Part shown: positions 26,412 to 35,585 of the stretch, piece by piece
Numbering within the stretch: the stretch's first letter is position 1
How the letters are laid out: every line of letters begins with the position of its first letter
Assembly (NCBI RefSeq): GCF_947491795.1
Contig: NZ_CANLKW010000003.1
Span: 496,001 to 560,000, forward strand
DNA: 64,000 bases
Direction: 5' to 3'
Source: an uncultured Roseobacter sp.
Lineage (GTDB): Bacteria; Pseudomonadota; Alphaproteobacteria; Rhodobacterales; Rhodobacteraceae
The notes under the pieces: model-generated
What the model was told of the DNA's origin: nothing
Databases searched by the model: none
What the model saw: only the letters and a program-made list of their open reading frames with translations
Position numbers and translations under genes: made by a program

Positions 26412-29400
26412 GGAACGTCGTCCCCTGTCTCTGCCTCCAGCAGTGCCAGAGCACGTTCCAGATCCTCTGCGTTCATAGTGTCGATATCGGGCTCCTCCAG
26501 CGACGCGGTGATTGCCGGGGACTGATCACCAGCTTTTGCGCGCTCGATCTCGCCGGTCAGACCGGCAACCGTGCCATTTTCAAAAATTGCCCTCAGCGGC
26601 ACGGTCACGCCGAATTCGGTTGCGATACGGGAAATGACCTGCGTTGCTTTCAGTGAGTGCCCGCCAAGGCGGAAAAAGTCGTCATCCAGTCCGACCTGCG
26701 GCACCTGCAGAACCGCGCAGAAAATCTCGGCGAGGCGCTGCTCGGTATCTGTCCGGGGCGGACGCGCCGGGCCCCGCGTGGTCGTCATAACACTGGCCGC
26801 AAGCGCTTTGCGATCGACCTTGCCGTTGGCATTCAGCGGCATCTGGGACAGTCGGACATACCCCTGCGGCAACATATAGTCGGGCAACAACTGTTCCAGA
26901 TAAGTCCCCAGTTCAGTTTCCAGCCTGCGCAGACCGCGCCCGCGTGCCGGGTTGCTGGTCAGGCACGCGTCCGTTCCAGGCGGCACAGCGGGCATCAGGG
27001 TGCCTCGGTCCAGGGTGTCCGCAGAAAGCCGCAGGTCAAAACAGGCCGGATCCGCATTCCACACAATCTGAACGCTCAGGCCTGCATTGTCGCAGGCACG
27101 CCAGACCGCTTCCGGTGAAATGACTGTGCTCTCTGCCCCATTGTCAGATCGGACAAGCGCATCGACCGGCACACCAACAGGCGCGTCCCGTAACATCTGC
27201 ATGTCGCCCACGGCCTGCGCGGTCCGTGCGTTCGGAACCCCACGAACAATCAGATCGGGCGATCCCTTTGCCGGTGCACGGTCCAGAACATCATCAAGCG
27301 TCGTAACATCCCCGCCCCAGGATATTTCGGCAACCGTTCCGGGATCAGTTCTTTCTCCGGGCCGCAGCACCACATCATACCGGAAGCGCGCCAGCTCGTT
27401 ATGGCCCTCGCCACGTTTGAGCTGAATGGACACATCGCCGAGACCGGCAAACCGGTCGCGCAGCCCGGTAAACCAGTGCGGGTCCAGCAAAAGCTCCTGC
27501 TCCTCTTCGACACGTCTCGTGACTGCGCCCCAAACAGCAGAAGCGGCGGCGGCACCGTCGGCCCGGTTCAGCTCAATCTCTGTCTGAAACGCCTCAAGCA
27601 GTCCCAGATGGCGGATGTCGCCAAGAAACACAGCGCCACCCGGCCGCGTCACGCGCAGCAGCTCTCCGATCAGCGTTTCCAGATATTCCGCAGACGGAAA
27701 GTACTGGACCGTCGAGTTCAGAACGACTGTATCAAAACTGTCATCTGCTATATCAGCAATCGCCTCGGCGCTGCCCTGCCGGACGGAAATGTTCGTCAAC
27801 TCAGACGCTTCAGCCGTGCTGCGGACATGTTCGAGAGCACGCTCAGAAATATCAATCCCCAGGATCGATTTCACATGCGGCGCCAGCGGGAACATGATCA
27901 GACCGGTACCACAGCCAAACTCCAGAATATCGCCGCCACCGAGTGCCAGAATACGATCACAGGTCTGCCGGACCTGTTCCGCCATGTCATCCTCAGACAG
28001 CAGCGCCCCGGTTGCGGTGTCGGTCCAGCCGGTTATGTCAAACTGTGCATCCTTGTCCGGTCCGGCACCAACGTCCTGATAGACGACCTCGTCATAAATC
28101 TTTTGCCAATAGGCCACCGCCTCATCCTCGGTTTCGGAAACGGTATCGGCGGCATCATCATCGGACACTGGCAGGTAAAACGCCATGACACGGTTGTCGG
28201 CGGACCCATCACTGCCTGGTGCTTTGCTGATCAGAGCCTGTGCCTCTGCAATGCGGGGGTGTGACTGCAGTGCTGTGGCGATTTCATCGGGTTCGACGCG
28301 GAACCCGCGGATTTTCATCTGGTCGTCATATCGCCCCAGAAAATCGATGGACCCATCATGGCGCATGCGGACCCTGTCGCCTGTGGCATAAAGCCTTTCG
28401 CCCTCTCTGAACGGGCTGGGGCCGAATTTTCGAGAAGACTGATCGGGATCACCCAGATAGCCCAGAGCAACCCCGGGGCCGCCCAGAAACAGCTCTCCGG
28501 GAACGTTGCGCGGAACAAGGGTGCCTTGGCGGTCCAGAATATACGCCGTTGTGTTCACAATGGGCTCACCGATCGGCACGTTGACCAGAGGCTGATCAAA
28601 GTCGCCGATCTGCCAGGTCGTTCCCAGGGTCGTTGCTTCTGTTGGCCCGTAGGCGTTTACAAAGACGTCCGGGCGGCCCGCTGAGACGACACGGCGTACA
28701 CAGTCCGGTTCCAGACGCGATCCTCCTGTTATCAGGGTTTTGAGCGGCGCGAAAATGCCCGGGGCTTCTTCGGTCAGCCGGTGAAAGAGGGCGGTGGTCA
28801 CAAAAATATGGTCAAAATCGCCCGCAGTGATGCGTTGTCCGATCTGAACGGGAGACAACAGTTCGTCCCGTTCGACCCCCACAAGACGGCAGCCGTTCAG
28901 CAAGGCGGTCCAGACTTCGAGGGTTGCAGCATCGAAGGCGCAGTTTGACGCCTGGGCGATACCATCCCCCGGACAGGGTCTCCAGAATTCCTGGACTGTG
29001 GCGAGCCGCACAATGCCCTCATGCGGAACGAGCACGGCCTTTGGTTTGCCGGTCGAGCCCGAGGTGAACATGATATTGGCAACATCGCCGGGCGCGGTAA
29101 CAGTTCGTTGCCAGGGGTCAGCCTGCAGCCAGTCAGAGATATCAGCAGACAAAACAGGCCTGTCGCCGCCACCGGGTATTGCGGCATGGTCCGCGTCACT
29201 GACAACGGCGGCTGCATCGATTGACTCCAGCAAACCCTGTACCCGCGCAATGGGGGTATCTGTGTCCAGCGGTACATAGACAGCCCCCAGCTTCAGTATC
29301 CCCAGCCAGGAAATGACCATTTCCGGCGATCGCGGCAGAAAAACACCAACATGATCGCCTGCAGCGACACCCATGTCAGAGAGCCAGGCCGCGACACCGT

Positions 29401-31000
29401 CTGATGCGCGATCAACCTGCGTATAGGTGCAGGTGCGACCATGCCAGTCGAGTGCAACGCTGTCTGCGTAACCAGCGGCAATCTGCTCGAAACATTCGAC
29501 AATACCAGCATCCTGCGGCCAGGGCCTGTCCGACTGGTTCGTATTTTCCATCAGCCAGTCAAATTCGCGCTGCGACATCACCCCCGCTTCGGCCACCGGC
29601 TGATCAGGCATGGTCAGAAGCTGATGCAACAACACCTGGAACTGTTCGGCCATCAGCTCGGCTGTCGCGTGATCATATAGGTCCGTGCTGTATTCCAGCT
29701 CGCCCGCATAGCCTTCGTCTGTGTCCCAGAGATCCAGCCTGAGATCAAACTTCGACGTGCCGCGCTGACGCTCCTCGGGTGTTTTGTTGCCCACGGTCCG
29801 GTCGGGCGCCGAGAACAGCTGAAACACAACCTGTGCCAGCGGGTTCCGGTCTCCGCGCCGCTGCGGCGCCAGTTCTTCGATCAGCCGGTCAAAAGGAAAT
29901 TCATCGTGCGAGAATGCCTCAAGGCAGGTGTCGCGCACCCGGCTGACCACTTCGCGGAACGTCGGCTCTCCGGACAGATCGCCGCGCAACACGAGCGTGT
30001 TCACGAAAAACCCGATCATGGCTTCCAGCTCGCGGCGCTCCCGCCCCGCCGAGGGCGCTGCCACCAGGATGTCGTCCATGTCCGAATACCGGCCCAGCAA
30101 CACCATCCAAGCCGACAGCAGAACCATAAAAGGCGTGTAGCCTTCTTTGGAACAGAGCGCCTGGATATGACCCGCGTACTCCGCGTCCAGTTCAAATGGC
30201 ACAAACGCCCCGCCATATGTGGGAATTGCAGGGCGCTGGAAGTCGACAGGCAGTGACAGTTCCGGCGCGTCCTTCAGCTGGGTCCGCCAATAGTCAAGAT
30301 GTCCTGCCATGCGTGTGCCATTCAGCAGATCACGCTGCCAGACGGCAAAGTCGCGGTACTGCGTCGTCAGATCCGGCAGCGTGTGTGGCCGGCCTGTTAC
30401 CAGAGCCTGATATATTTCCGTAAGCTCACGCCCCAGAACCTTAAGAGACCAGCCATCGCAAACAATGTGATGAAGTGTCAGCAACAGCAGATGGCGCGAA
30501 GCCGACAGACGGACCAGCCGCGCAACGGCCAGAGGCCCCTGCATCAGATCGAAACTGCGCGCCGTTTCCTCGGCGGAAAGATCGCCCAGCATCCGCATCA
30601 CAACAGACTGCGGACGCCCGGACAGATCAATGCGTTCCATCGGAAATTGCGGCTCACGGTGCAGGATCTGCACCGGCTGTCCGTCTTCTTCGGCAAAAGT
30701 TGTGCGCAAAGCATCATGCCTTCGGGCAATTTCGAGAAGCGCATTTTCCAGATGGTCCGGGTAGACCACGCCATTCAGCGGAAGCTCCAGGCTGACGGTA
30801 TAAAACGGATTTCCCGGCGCCAGCCTGTCCAGAAACCAAAGACGCTGCTGCGCAAAGGACGCAGGCACCGGGCCGTCATGATCCAGCGCAGGGATGCCTG
30901 TATCAACGGGCGTCGAGGCATCGCTTTCACCACGCCGACGCCGCAGCAAGGCAAGGCGCTTTTGTTCTGTGGTCATGGGGGACTGCAGGTTTTTATTCAT
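26408..31000 (-). CDS. NRPS protein 3 (C-A-nMT-T)
   Basis: 1530 residues from ATG 31000, whose bases overlap the upstream gene's GATGAATAA end; an ATG at 31051 would force a 59-bp overlap and adds a non-homologous leader. Condensation domain: HHIVCDG (~177). Adenylation domain: pocket starts at FDAATLE (~689), my code reading D-A-L-F-I-G-A-T-L-K, hydrophobic but not assignable. Between core motifs A8 (QMKIRGFRVEP) and A10 (NANGKVDRKAL) a SAM-dependent methyltransferase of about 260 residues is inserted (ITGW, ILEFGCGTGLIMF at ~1026, SILGIDIS), the arrangement of N-methylating modules. The carrier Ser is in LGGHSLKA (~1449). The acidic C-terminal helix NAEDLERALALLEAE is a likely docking partner for the basic N-terminal helix of NRPS protein 4. 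Confidence 0.93.
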   Translation of the reverse strand: MNKNLQSPMTTEQKRLALLRRRRGESDASTPVDTGIPALDHDGPVPASFAQQRLWFLDRLAPGNPFYTVSLELPLNGVVYPDHLENALLEIARRHDALRTTFAEEDGQPVQILHREPQFPMERIDLSGRPQSVVMRMLGDLSAEETARSFDLMQGPLAVARLVRLSASRHLLLLTLHHIVCDGWSLKVLGRELTEIYQALVTGRPHTLPDLTTQYRDFAVWQRDLLNGTRMAGHLDYWRTQLKDAPELSLPVDFQRPAIPTYGGAFVPFELDAEYAGHIQALCSKEGYTPFMVLLSAWMVLLGRYSDMDDILVAAPSAGRERRELEAMIGFFVNTLVLRGDLSGEPTFREVVSRVRDTCLEAFSHDEFPFDRLIEELAPQRRGDRNPLAQVVFQLFSAPDRTVGNKTPEERQRGTSKFDLRLDLWDTDEGYAGELEYSTDLYDHATAELMAEQFQVLLHQLLTMPDQPVAEAGVMSQREFDWLMENTNQSDRPWPQDAGIVECFEQIAAGYADSVALDWHGRTCTYTQVDRASDGVAAWLSDMGVAAGDHVGVFLPRSPEMVISWLGILKLGAVYVPLDTDTPIARVQGLLESIDAAAVVSDADHAAIPGGGDRPVLSADISDWLQADPWQRTVTAPGDVANIMFTSGSTGKPKAVLVPHEGIVRLATVQEFWRPCPGDGIAQASNCAFDAATLEVWTALLNGCRLVGVERDELLSPVQIGQRITAGDFDHIFVTTALFHRLTEEAPGIFAPLKTLITGGSRLEPDCVRRVVSAGRPDVFVNAYGPTEATTLGTTWQIGDFDQPLVNVPIGEPIVNTTAYILDRQGTLVPRNVPGELFLGGPGVALGYLGDPDQSSRKFGPSPFREGERLYATGDRVRMRHDGSIDFLGRYDDQMKIRGFRVEPDEIATALQSHPRIAEAQALISKAPGSDGSADNRVMAFYLPVSDDDAADTVSETEDEAVAYWQKIYDEVVYQDVGAGPDKDAQFDITGWTDTATGALLSEDDMAEQVRQTCDRILALGGGDILEFGCGTGLIMFPLAPHVKSILGIDISERALEHVRSTAEASELTNISVRQGSAEAIADIADDSFDTVVLNSTVQYFPSAEYLETLIGELLRVTRPGGAVFLGDIRHLGLLEAFQTEIELNRADGAAAASAVWGAVTRRVEEEQELLLDPHWFTGLRDRFAGLGDVSIQLKRGEGHNELARFRYDVVLRPGERTDPGTVAEISWGGDVTTLDDVLDRAPAKGSPDLIVRGVPNARTAQAVGDMQMLRDAPVGVPVDALVRSDNGAESTVISPEAVWRACDNAGLSVQIVWNADPACFDLRLSADTLDRGTLMPAVPPGTDACLTSNPARGRGLRRLETELGTYLEQLLPDYMLPQGYVRLSQMPLNANGKVDRKALAASVMTTTRGPARPPRTDTEQRLAEIFCAVLQVPQVGLDDDFFRLGGHSLKATQVISRIATEFGVTVPLRAIFENGTVAGLTGEIERAKAGDQSPAITASLEEPDIDTMNAEDLERALALLEAETGDDVP

Positions 31001-34000
31001 CAGACAGGCTTTCAGGTTGTGCCAGAAGGGCGTCCAGTGCGGCGTCATCAAGGTCTTTTGTTGCCTGGTACTGCCCGGCGATGGACCGGGCGTCAGGGAT
31101 CTGATCTGCGATGCAGGCGGCGAGTGTTTCCGGGCTGGGGTTCTCGAACAAAAGCCTTAGCGGCAGCGCATCGCCAAAAAACTCCCGCAGGCGTGCGACG
31201 GCCTGGGTTGCCAGAAGAGAATGCCCGCCCAGGGCGGCAAAGAAATCGTCTTCCCTGCCGACCTGCGTGATCCCCAGCACCTGGGCAAAAACATCCGCGA
31301 TGACCTGTTCAAGGGCATCTGACGGGGCTTCAAAAACAGTCTCCCGCACCGGTTCATGCGGCATGTTCCGGGTCAGCGACAGATAATCCAGTTTGCCACT
31401 GGTAAGCGTCGGCATCCGGTCCAGAACAGCCACGCGCGCAGGACACATCACGGGCGGAAGCCGCTCCTCCAGCCAGGCGCGCAGTTCCGGTGCCAGATGC
31501 GCGGTCAGCGCCCGCAGGGTTGGCTCCGTTGACAGGGTCAGGCTGGTGTTTCCACGGCCCGGCCGGGCCGCATCAATACTACCGGCGAGTGTTCCGTCAT
31601 GCACCACCAGATCAAAGCAGTCGGGATGCCCCCTGCCTGGCAGCAGCTCGGTCGTCAGACCTTGCTCTTTGGCCAATTGCACAAGGGCGCCTGGAAAAAC
31701 CGCGTCCCGGGACGCTTGTTCAGCTTCCGCCAGCAGCTCTCGCCGCGTCGCGGACGGATCAGCCTCGCGTATCAGATGCGACAGGGCAACATCCCTTGCC
31801 ACGCGGGCGTTTGGAATACCGTGGACGGCAATCGGGCAGGCGCGGTTTGCAATGGCCTGGCGAATGCCCGCCAGGCTCGTCTCTCTGCGACGCCAGTTAA
31901 GCCATTTCAGGCGCGCAGGATCAGCAGCGTCGCCGCGCCGGATCGACACGTCATAGCGATAGGCAAAAAGCTCGTTTTCATCCGACGCATTTTTCAGCCG
32001 GACGGCGACATCGCCCTGTATCTCTCCGGCACCCAGCCGGTAAAAAAACTCCGGATCAAAAAGCAGCTCTTTTTCCTGAGAACAGGCAGCCTCGATCCTT
32101 TTGCGCAGATCATCCACTGTTGCACTGTCTGACGCACGCTCCAGTTCGGCAGCCGTATGAAATGCACGCAGAAGTCCCAGCGGCCGGACATCCCCGATGA
32201 ACAGTTTTGCGTTTTCCGGCAGACGCGAAGCGTTGCTTTCAAGCACGTCACGCAGATGTTGTGCGCCCGGCAGGTACTGGACGACCGAATTCATGACAAT
32301 CGTGTCACAGCCCTGCAGACCGATACCATCAGTTTGGTCCGCGGCCGCCACATACAGGTCGACATTGCCCGGATCGTTCTGCGCCACCCATGCGCTCAGC
32401 CGCCCGATCACAGGTGCCGACAGATCACAGCCGACATAGCGCACGCAGTTACCGGCGAGACGGGACAGGATCAGACCGGAGCCGCAGCCGATTTCGAACA
32501 CGCCCTGCGGCTCCAGCGCCGCGATCCGTTCTGCTGTCTCATCTGCCCAAAGGCGCATCTGCGCGGTTGGAATAGGCTGTCCGTCAAAGCTGCTGTTCCA
32601 GCCCGTGAAATCATTGACCGCGTCCTGCGGAACATCATCGCCATCGGCATAGACAACCTCATAAAGGCTTTCCCAGTCGGCGACCGCTTTTGCCTCTGTG
32701 CCCCTGCGCAAAGTCTCACAACGCGGGTCATCGCGCAGGGTCACAAAGGCTGCCAGCGCTGGCTGGTCCCGCTCGGTGTGCAGCACAACGGCAGCCTGTT
32801 CCACGAGTTCGTGGCCGGACAGCACTGCTTCAATCTCGCTCAGCTCTATCCTGTTGCCGCGCAGTTTGATCTGTCGGTCCCGCCGGCCTGAACAGCGCAG
32901 CACGCCGGCGTTGTCATACCAGCCCATATCGCCGGTCAGAAACGCCCGTTGACCCGTCTGTGACAGGGTGACAAATGACGCCTCTGTCAGATCGTCACGC
33001 CCCAGATACCCATTGGCCAGAGGTGCCCCTGAAACAGCGATTTCACCCCGCATACCAGGCGGACAGATCAGGCCATTCTCATCCACAACCAGTACTGTGC
33101 AATTGTGAACGGGGCGTCCAATCGGCAGGGGGTCTTGCTCGTCCGGGCTGACAGCATGCCAGGTGACATCGATAGTGGCTTCTGTCGGTCCGTACAGGTT
33201 GATGATCTGTGCATCACCGAAAGCCGCTCGCAGGCTGTGGCTCAGTTGCGCGGTCAGCGGCTCGCCCCCGCAGCAGAGTATCCGCACCGCCGCACCGGCC
33301 CGCGACAGATCCTCGTTGGCCAGCATATGTGTCAGCAGTGACGGCACACACTGAACGATTGTGGGCTGCATATCCTCCATCGCCTTTTGCAGCGCAGATG
33401 CGTCGGCCGCATGGAATTCAGGCGGCAGACACAGTGTCGCCCCCGTGGTCAGCGGCAGCCAGAATTCCCAGATGGACGCATCGAACTGCGCGGGTGTCCG
33501 TTGCAAAACCCGGTCGCCGGAATGTGCGGAGAATGCCTCCTGCATCCATTGCATGTGATTGGCCAGTGCGCCGTGCGAGACTTCCACGGCTTTGGGTACT
33601 CCTGTGGAACCCGATGTAAACAGAACGTAGCAGATCTCCTCCGGTCCAACCGCGGGAAGCGCGGCCAGCGGCTCGCATGCAGACGCAAACTCCAGCAGGT
33701 CACCGACCCGACCGCTGGCACCGTGCTCGTAGGCCGGGCCTTCGTCTGCGGTGATCATAATCCGGGGGCTTGCTGCATCGGCCATGGCTTTGAGCCGTCC
33801 TGGCGGGACAGCCGGATCAACGGGCAGATAAGCGGCCCCAAGTTTCAGCGCCGCCAGCATACAGATGACAAATGACCGGTTCCGCGGCAGGGCCAGACCC
33901 ACAATATCGCCTTGCGAAATGCCAGCCTGCTGAAAGGCCGTCGCCACCTGATCTGACTGCAAATCCAGCTGGGCAAATGTCATCTCGCCGACTTCGTCCT

Positions 34001-35585
34001 GCAGAGCAGTCAGGCCTGAATGCTCCGCCGCTGTTTCGCAGAACCACGCATGCATGCTTTCAAAGGGTTGGTTTGTGGATTTGCCGGTAAGTCGCGAAAC
34101 AGCACGCCTGCTGAACTGCGCGTCACAGACCGGCAGGTGCGACAGTGTCAGTTCCGGATCAGCGGCGGCTGCCACCACCACCAGGCGAACGGCTTCAGCA
34201 ATACGCGCTACCGTTTCGCGGTCGAACAGATCCGTCGAATATTCCATGCCGCCGATCAGACCGTCCGGCGTTTCCCAGAGCGAAAACGCCAGATCCAGGA
34301 TGGCGGAGCTGCGTTCAACCCGGCGAAAATCCTGCCCACCCGTGACCGGCCGCTCGGAAACGCCCGGCGCGTTCTGGATCTGGAAGGACACCTGAAACAG
34401 CGGGTTGCGGCTCAGATCACGGTCGGGGCGCAGCTCTTCCACCAACCGCTCAAAGGGCAGGTCCTGATGGGCATAAGCTTCCAGGGTTGTGTCACGCACC
34501 CGCGCAAGAATTTCAGAAAACGCAGGGTCGCCGGACAGATCACTGCGCAGCGCCAGAGAGTTGACAAAAAACCCGATCAGCGGTTCCAGATCAGAATGCG
34601 CACGATTGGCAATAGGGGCGCCGACAACCACATCCCCCACCCCGGCATAGCGCGCCAGCACCGATTTGAACGCCGCGAGAAGTGTCTGGAACAGAGTGCA
34701 TCCGTGCTCGCGTGCAAGCCTGCGCGCGGCATCTGTCGTCTGTTTGTCAAAGTCGACGTCCAGAAAATCACCCCGGAAAGTCGCTGCAGGCGGTCTTGGG
34801 CGGTCTGTGATCAGCGGCAGGTCCTGCGCGCCGTCGAGCTTGTGCCGCCAATACCCCAGCAGCTCTTCAAGTGCCGTGCCAGACAGCCTGTCCCGCTGCC
34901 ATTGTGCAAAGTCACCGTACTGGATGTTCAGTTTCGCCACGGTAGCTGCCCTGCCCTCCTGCCCTGCGGCATAAAGCTCAGTCAGTTCTCGAAACAGTAC
35001 CCCCATAGACCAGCCGTCCGCCGCCACATGGTGAACGGTCAGCAGCAATACGTGACGGGCGCGTGACACCCGTATCAGTCGGAACCGCATCAGCGGCCCG
35101 GTGGACAGATCAAATGGCAAGGCGGCCTCGCTGGCAGAGATATCATCCAGCGCCTTTTCCGCCGCAGCGAGACCGCCGGTGGATAAATCTGTGATTTCGA
35201 GCGGACGGTGCACATGCGGGCGCACAATCTGACAGGGCTGCCCGTCAATTCGCTGATAAACCGTGCGCAGGCTCTCATGCCGCAGGACAATTGTGTTGAG
35301 CGCTTTTTCAAGGGCATCCACGTCAATCTGACCGTTCAGCGGGACCGCCGCCGGTATGTTATAAAACGAATTGCCGGGTGCCAGTTCCTGCAAAAACCAG
35401 ATGCGTTGTTGCGCAAACGACATCGGCATCGGTCCATCGCGGGCCGTGCGGACAATCCCGGGCACCTGTGTTCTGTTGTGCTTTTTTTGCTGCAGGCGCT
35501 GTCTGAGAAAGGCGCGCTGATCCGAACTGCGGTCCTTTCGCTCGGCAGATTTCTCTTTGGGGCGCAATTCTTCTTCGTCGTACAT
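30993..35585 (-). CDS. NRPS protein 2 (C-A-nMT-T), glutamine-like pocket
   Basis: 1530 residues. A charged N-terminal leader of ~45 residues precedes the condensation domain, which has HHVAADG (185-191). Adenylation pocket residues read D702, A703, W706, Q745, C771, G773, L797, I805, D806, K1398, that is DAWQCGLIDK. This differs at one position from the DAWQFGLIDK code I recall for Gln in tyrocidine synthetase. An N-methyltransferase is inserted at ~970-1215 (FTGWNSSFDGQPIP, FEIGCGSGLILSRL, YVGCDLS). Carrier Ser lies in LGGHSLLA (1453-1460). The acidic C-terminal tail DLDDAALDALLAQPE resembles a C-terminal docking motif. It follows NRPS protein 1 with a TGATG stop-start overlap and shares with protein 3 the same length and domain order, consistent with duplication. 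Confidence 0.93.
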   Translation of the reverse strand: MYDEEELRPKEKSAERKDRSSDQRAFLRQRLQQKKHNRTQVPGIVRTARDGPMPMSFAQQRIWFLQELAPGNSFYNIPAAVPLNGQIDVDALEKALNTIVLRHESLRTVYQRIDGQPCQIVRPHVHRPLEITDLSTGGLAAAEKALDDISASEAALPFDLSTGPLMRFRLIRVSRARHVLLLTVHHVAADGWSMGVLFRELTELYAAGQEGRAATVAKLNIQYGDFAQWQRDRLSGTALEELLGYWRHKLDGAQDLPLITDRPRPPAATFRGDFLDVDFDKQTTDAARRLAREHGCTLFQTLLAAFKSVLARYAGVGDVVVGAPIANRAHSDLEPLIGFFVNSLALRSDLSGDPAFSEILARVRDTTLEAYAHQDLPFERLVEELRPDRDLSRNPLFQVSFQIQNAPGVSERPVTGGQDFRRVERSSAILDLAFSLWETPDGLIGGMEYSTDLFDRETVARIAEAVRLVVVAAAADPELTLSHLPVCDAQFSRRAVSRLTGKSTNQPFESMHAWFCETAAEHSGLTALQDEVGEMTFAQLDLQSDQVATAFQQAGISQGDIVGLALPRNRSFVICMLAALKLGAAYLPVDPAVPPGRLKAMADAASPRIMITADEGPAYEHGASGRVGDLLEFASACEPLAALPAVGPEEICYVLFTSGSTGVPKAVEVSHGALANHMQWMQEAFSAHSGDRVLQRTPAQFDASIWEFWLPLTTGATLCLPPEFHAADASALQKAMEDMQPTIVQCVPSLLTHMLANEDLSRAGAAVRILCCGGEPLTAQLSHSLRAAFGDAQIINLYGPTEATIDVTWHAVSPDEQDPLPIGRPVHNCTVLVVDENGLICPPGMRGEIAVSGAPLANGYLGRDDLTEASFVTLSQTGQRAFLTGDMGWYDNAGVLRCSGRRDRQIKLRGNRIELSEIEAVLSGHELVEQAAVVLHTERDQPALAAFVTLRDDPRCETLRRGTEAKAVADWESLYEVVYADGDDVPQDAVNDFTGWNSSFDGQPIPTAQMRLWADETAERIAALEPQGVFEIGCGSGLILSRLAGNCVRYVGCDLSAPVIGRLSAWVAQNDPGNVDLYVAAADQTDGIGLQGCDTIVMNSVVQYLPGAQHLRDVLESNASRLPENAKLFIGDVRPLGLLRAFHTAAELERASDSATVDDLRKRIEAACSQEKELLFDPEFFYRLGAGEIQGDVAVRLKNASDENELFAYRYDVSIRRGDAADPARLKWLNWRRRETSLAGIRQAIANRACPIAVHGIPNARVARDVALSHLIREADPSATRRELLAEAEQASRDAVFPGALVQLAKEQGLTTELLPGRGHPDCFDLVVHDGTLAGSIDAARPGRGNTSLTLSTEPTLRALTAHLAPELRAWLEERLPPVMCPARVAVLDRMPTLTSGKLDYLSLTRNMPHEPVRETVFEAPSDALEQVIADVFAQVLGITQVGREDDFFAALGGHSLLATQAVARLREFFGDALPLRLLFENPSPETLAACIADQIPDARSIAGQYQATKDLDDAALDALLAQPESLSDE

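Noticed and set aside
31001..31051. Upstream ATG (31051) as start of NRPS protein 3
   Set aside because: It would create a 59-bp overlap with the preceding gene and add a leader unlike other NRPS N-termini. ATG 31000 in the stop-start overlap is the economical choice.
30299..31270. Long plus-strand open frame antisense to NRPS genes
   Set aside because: It is antisense to highly conserved C-domain sequence, has no ribosome site or family pattern, and its composition (Arg/Gln/His-rich) is typical of shadow translation in GC-rich DNA. The same holds for 34020-35066, 36110-37378 and 27401-28264.
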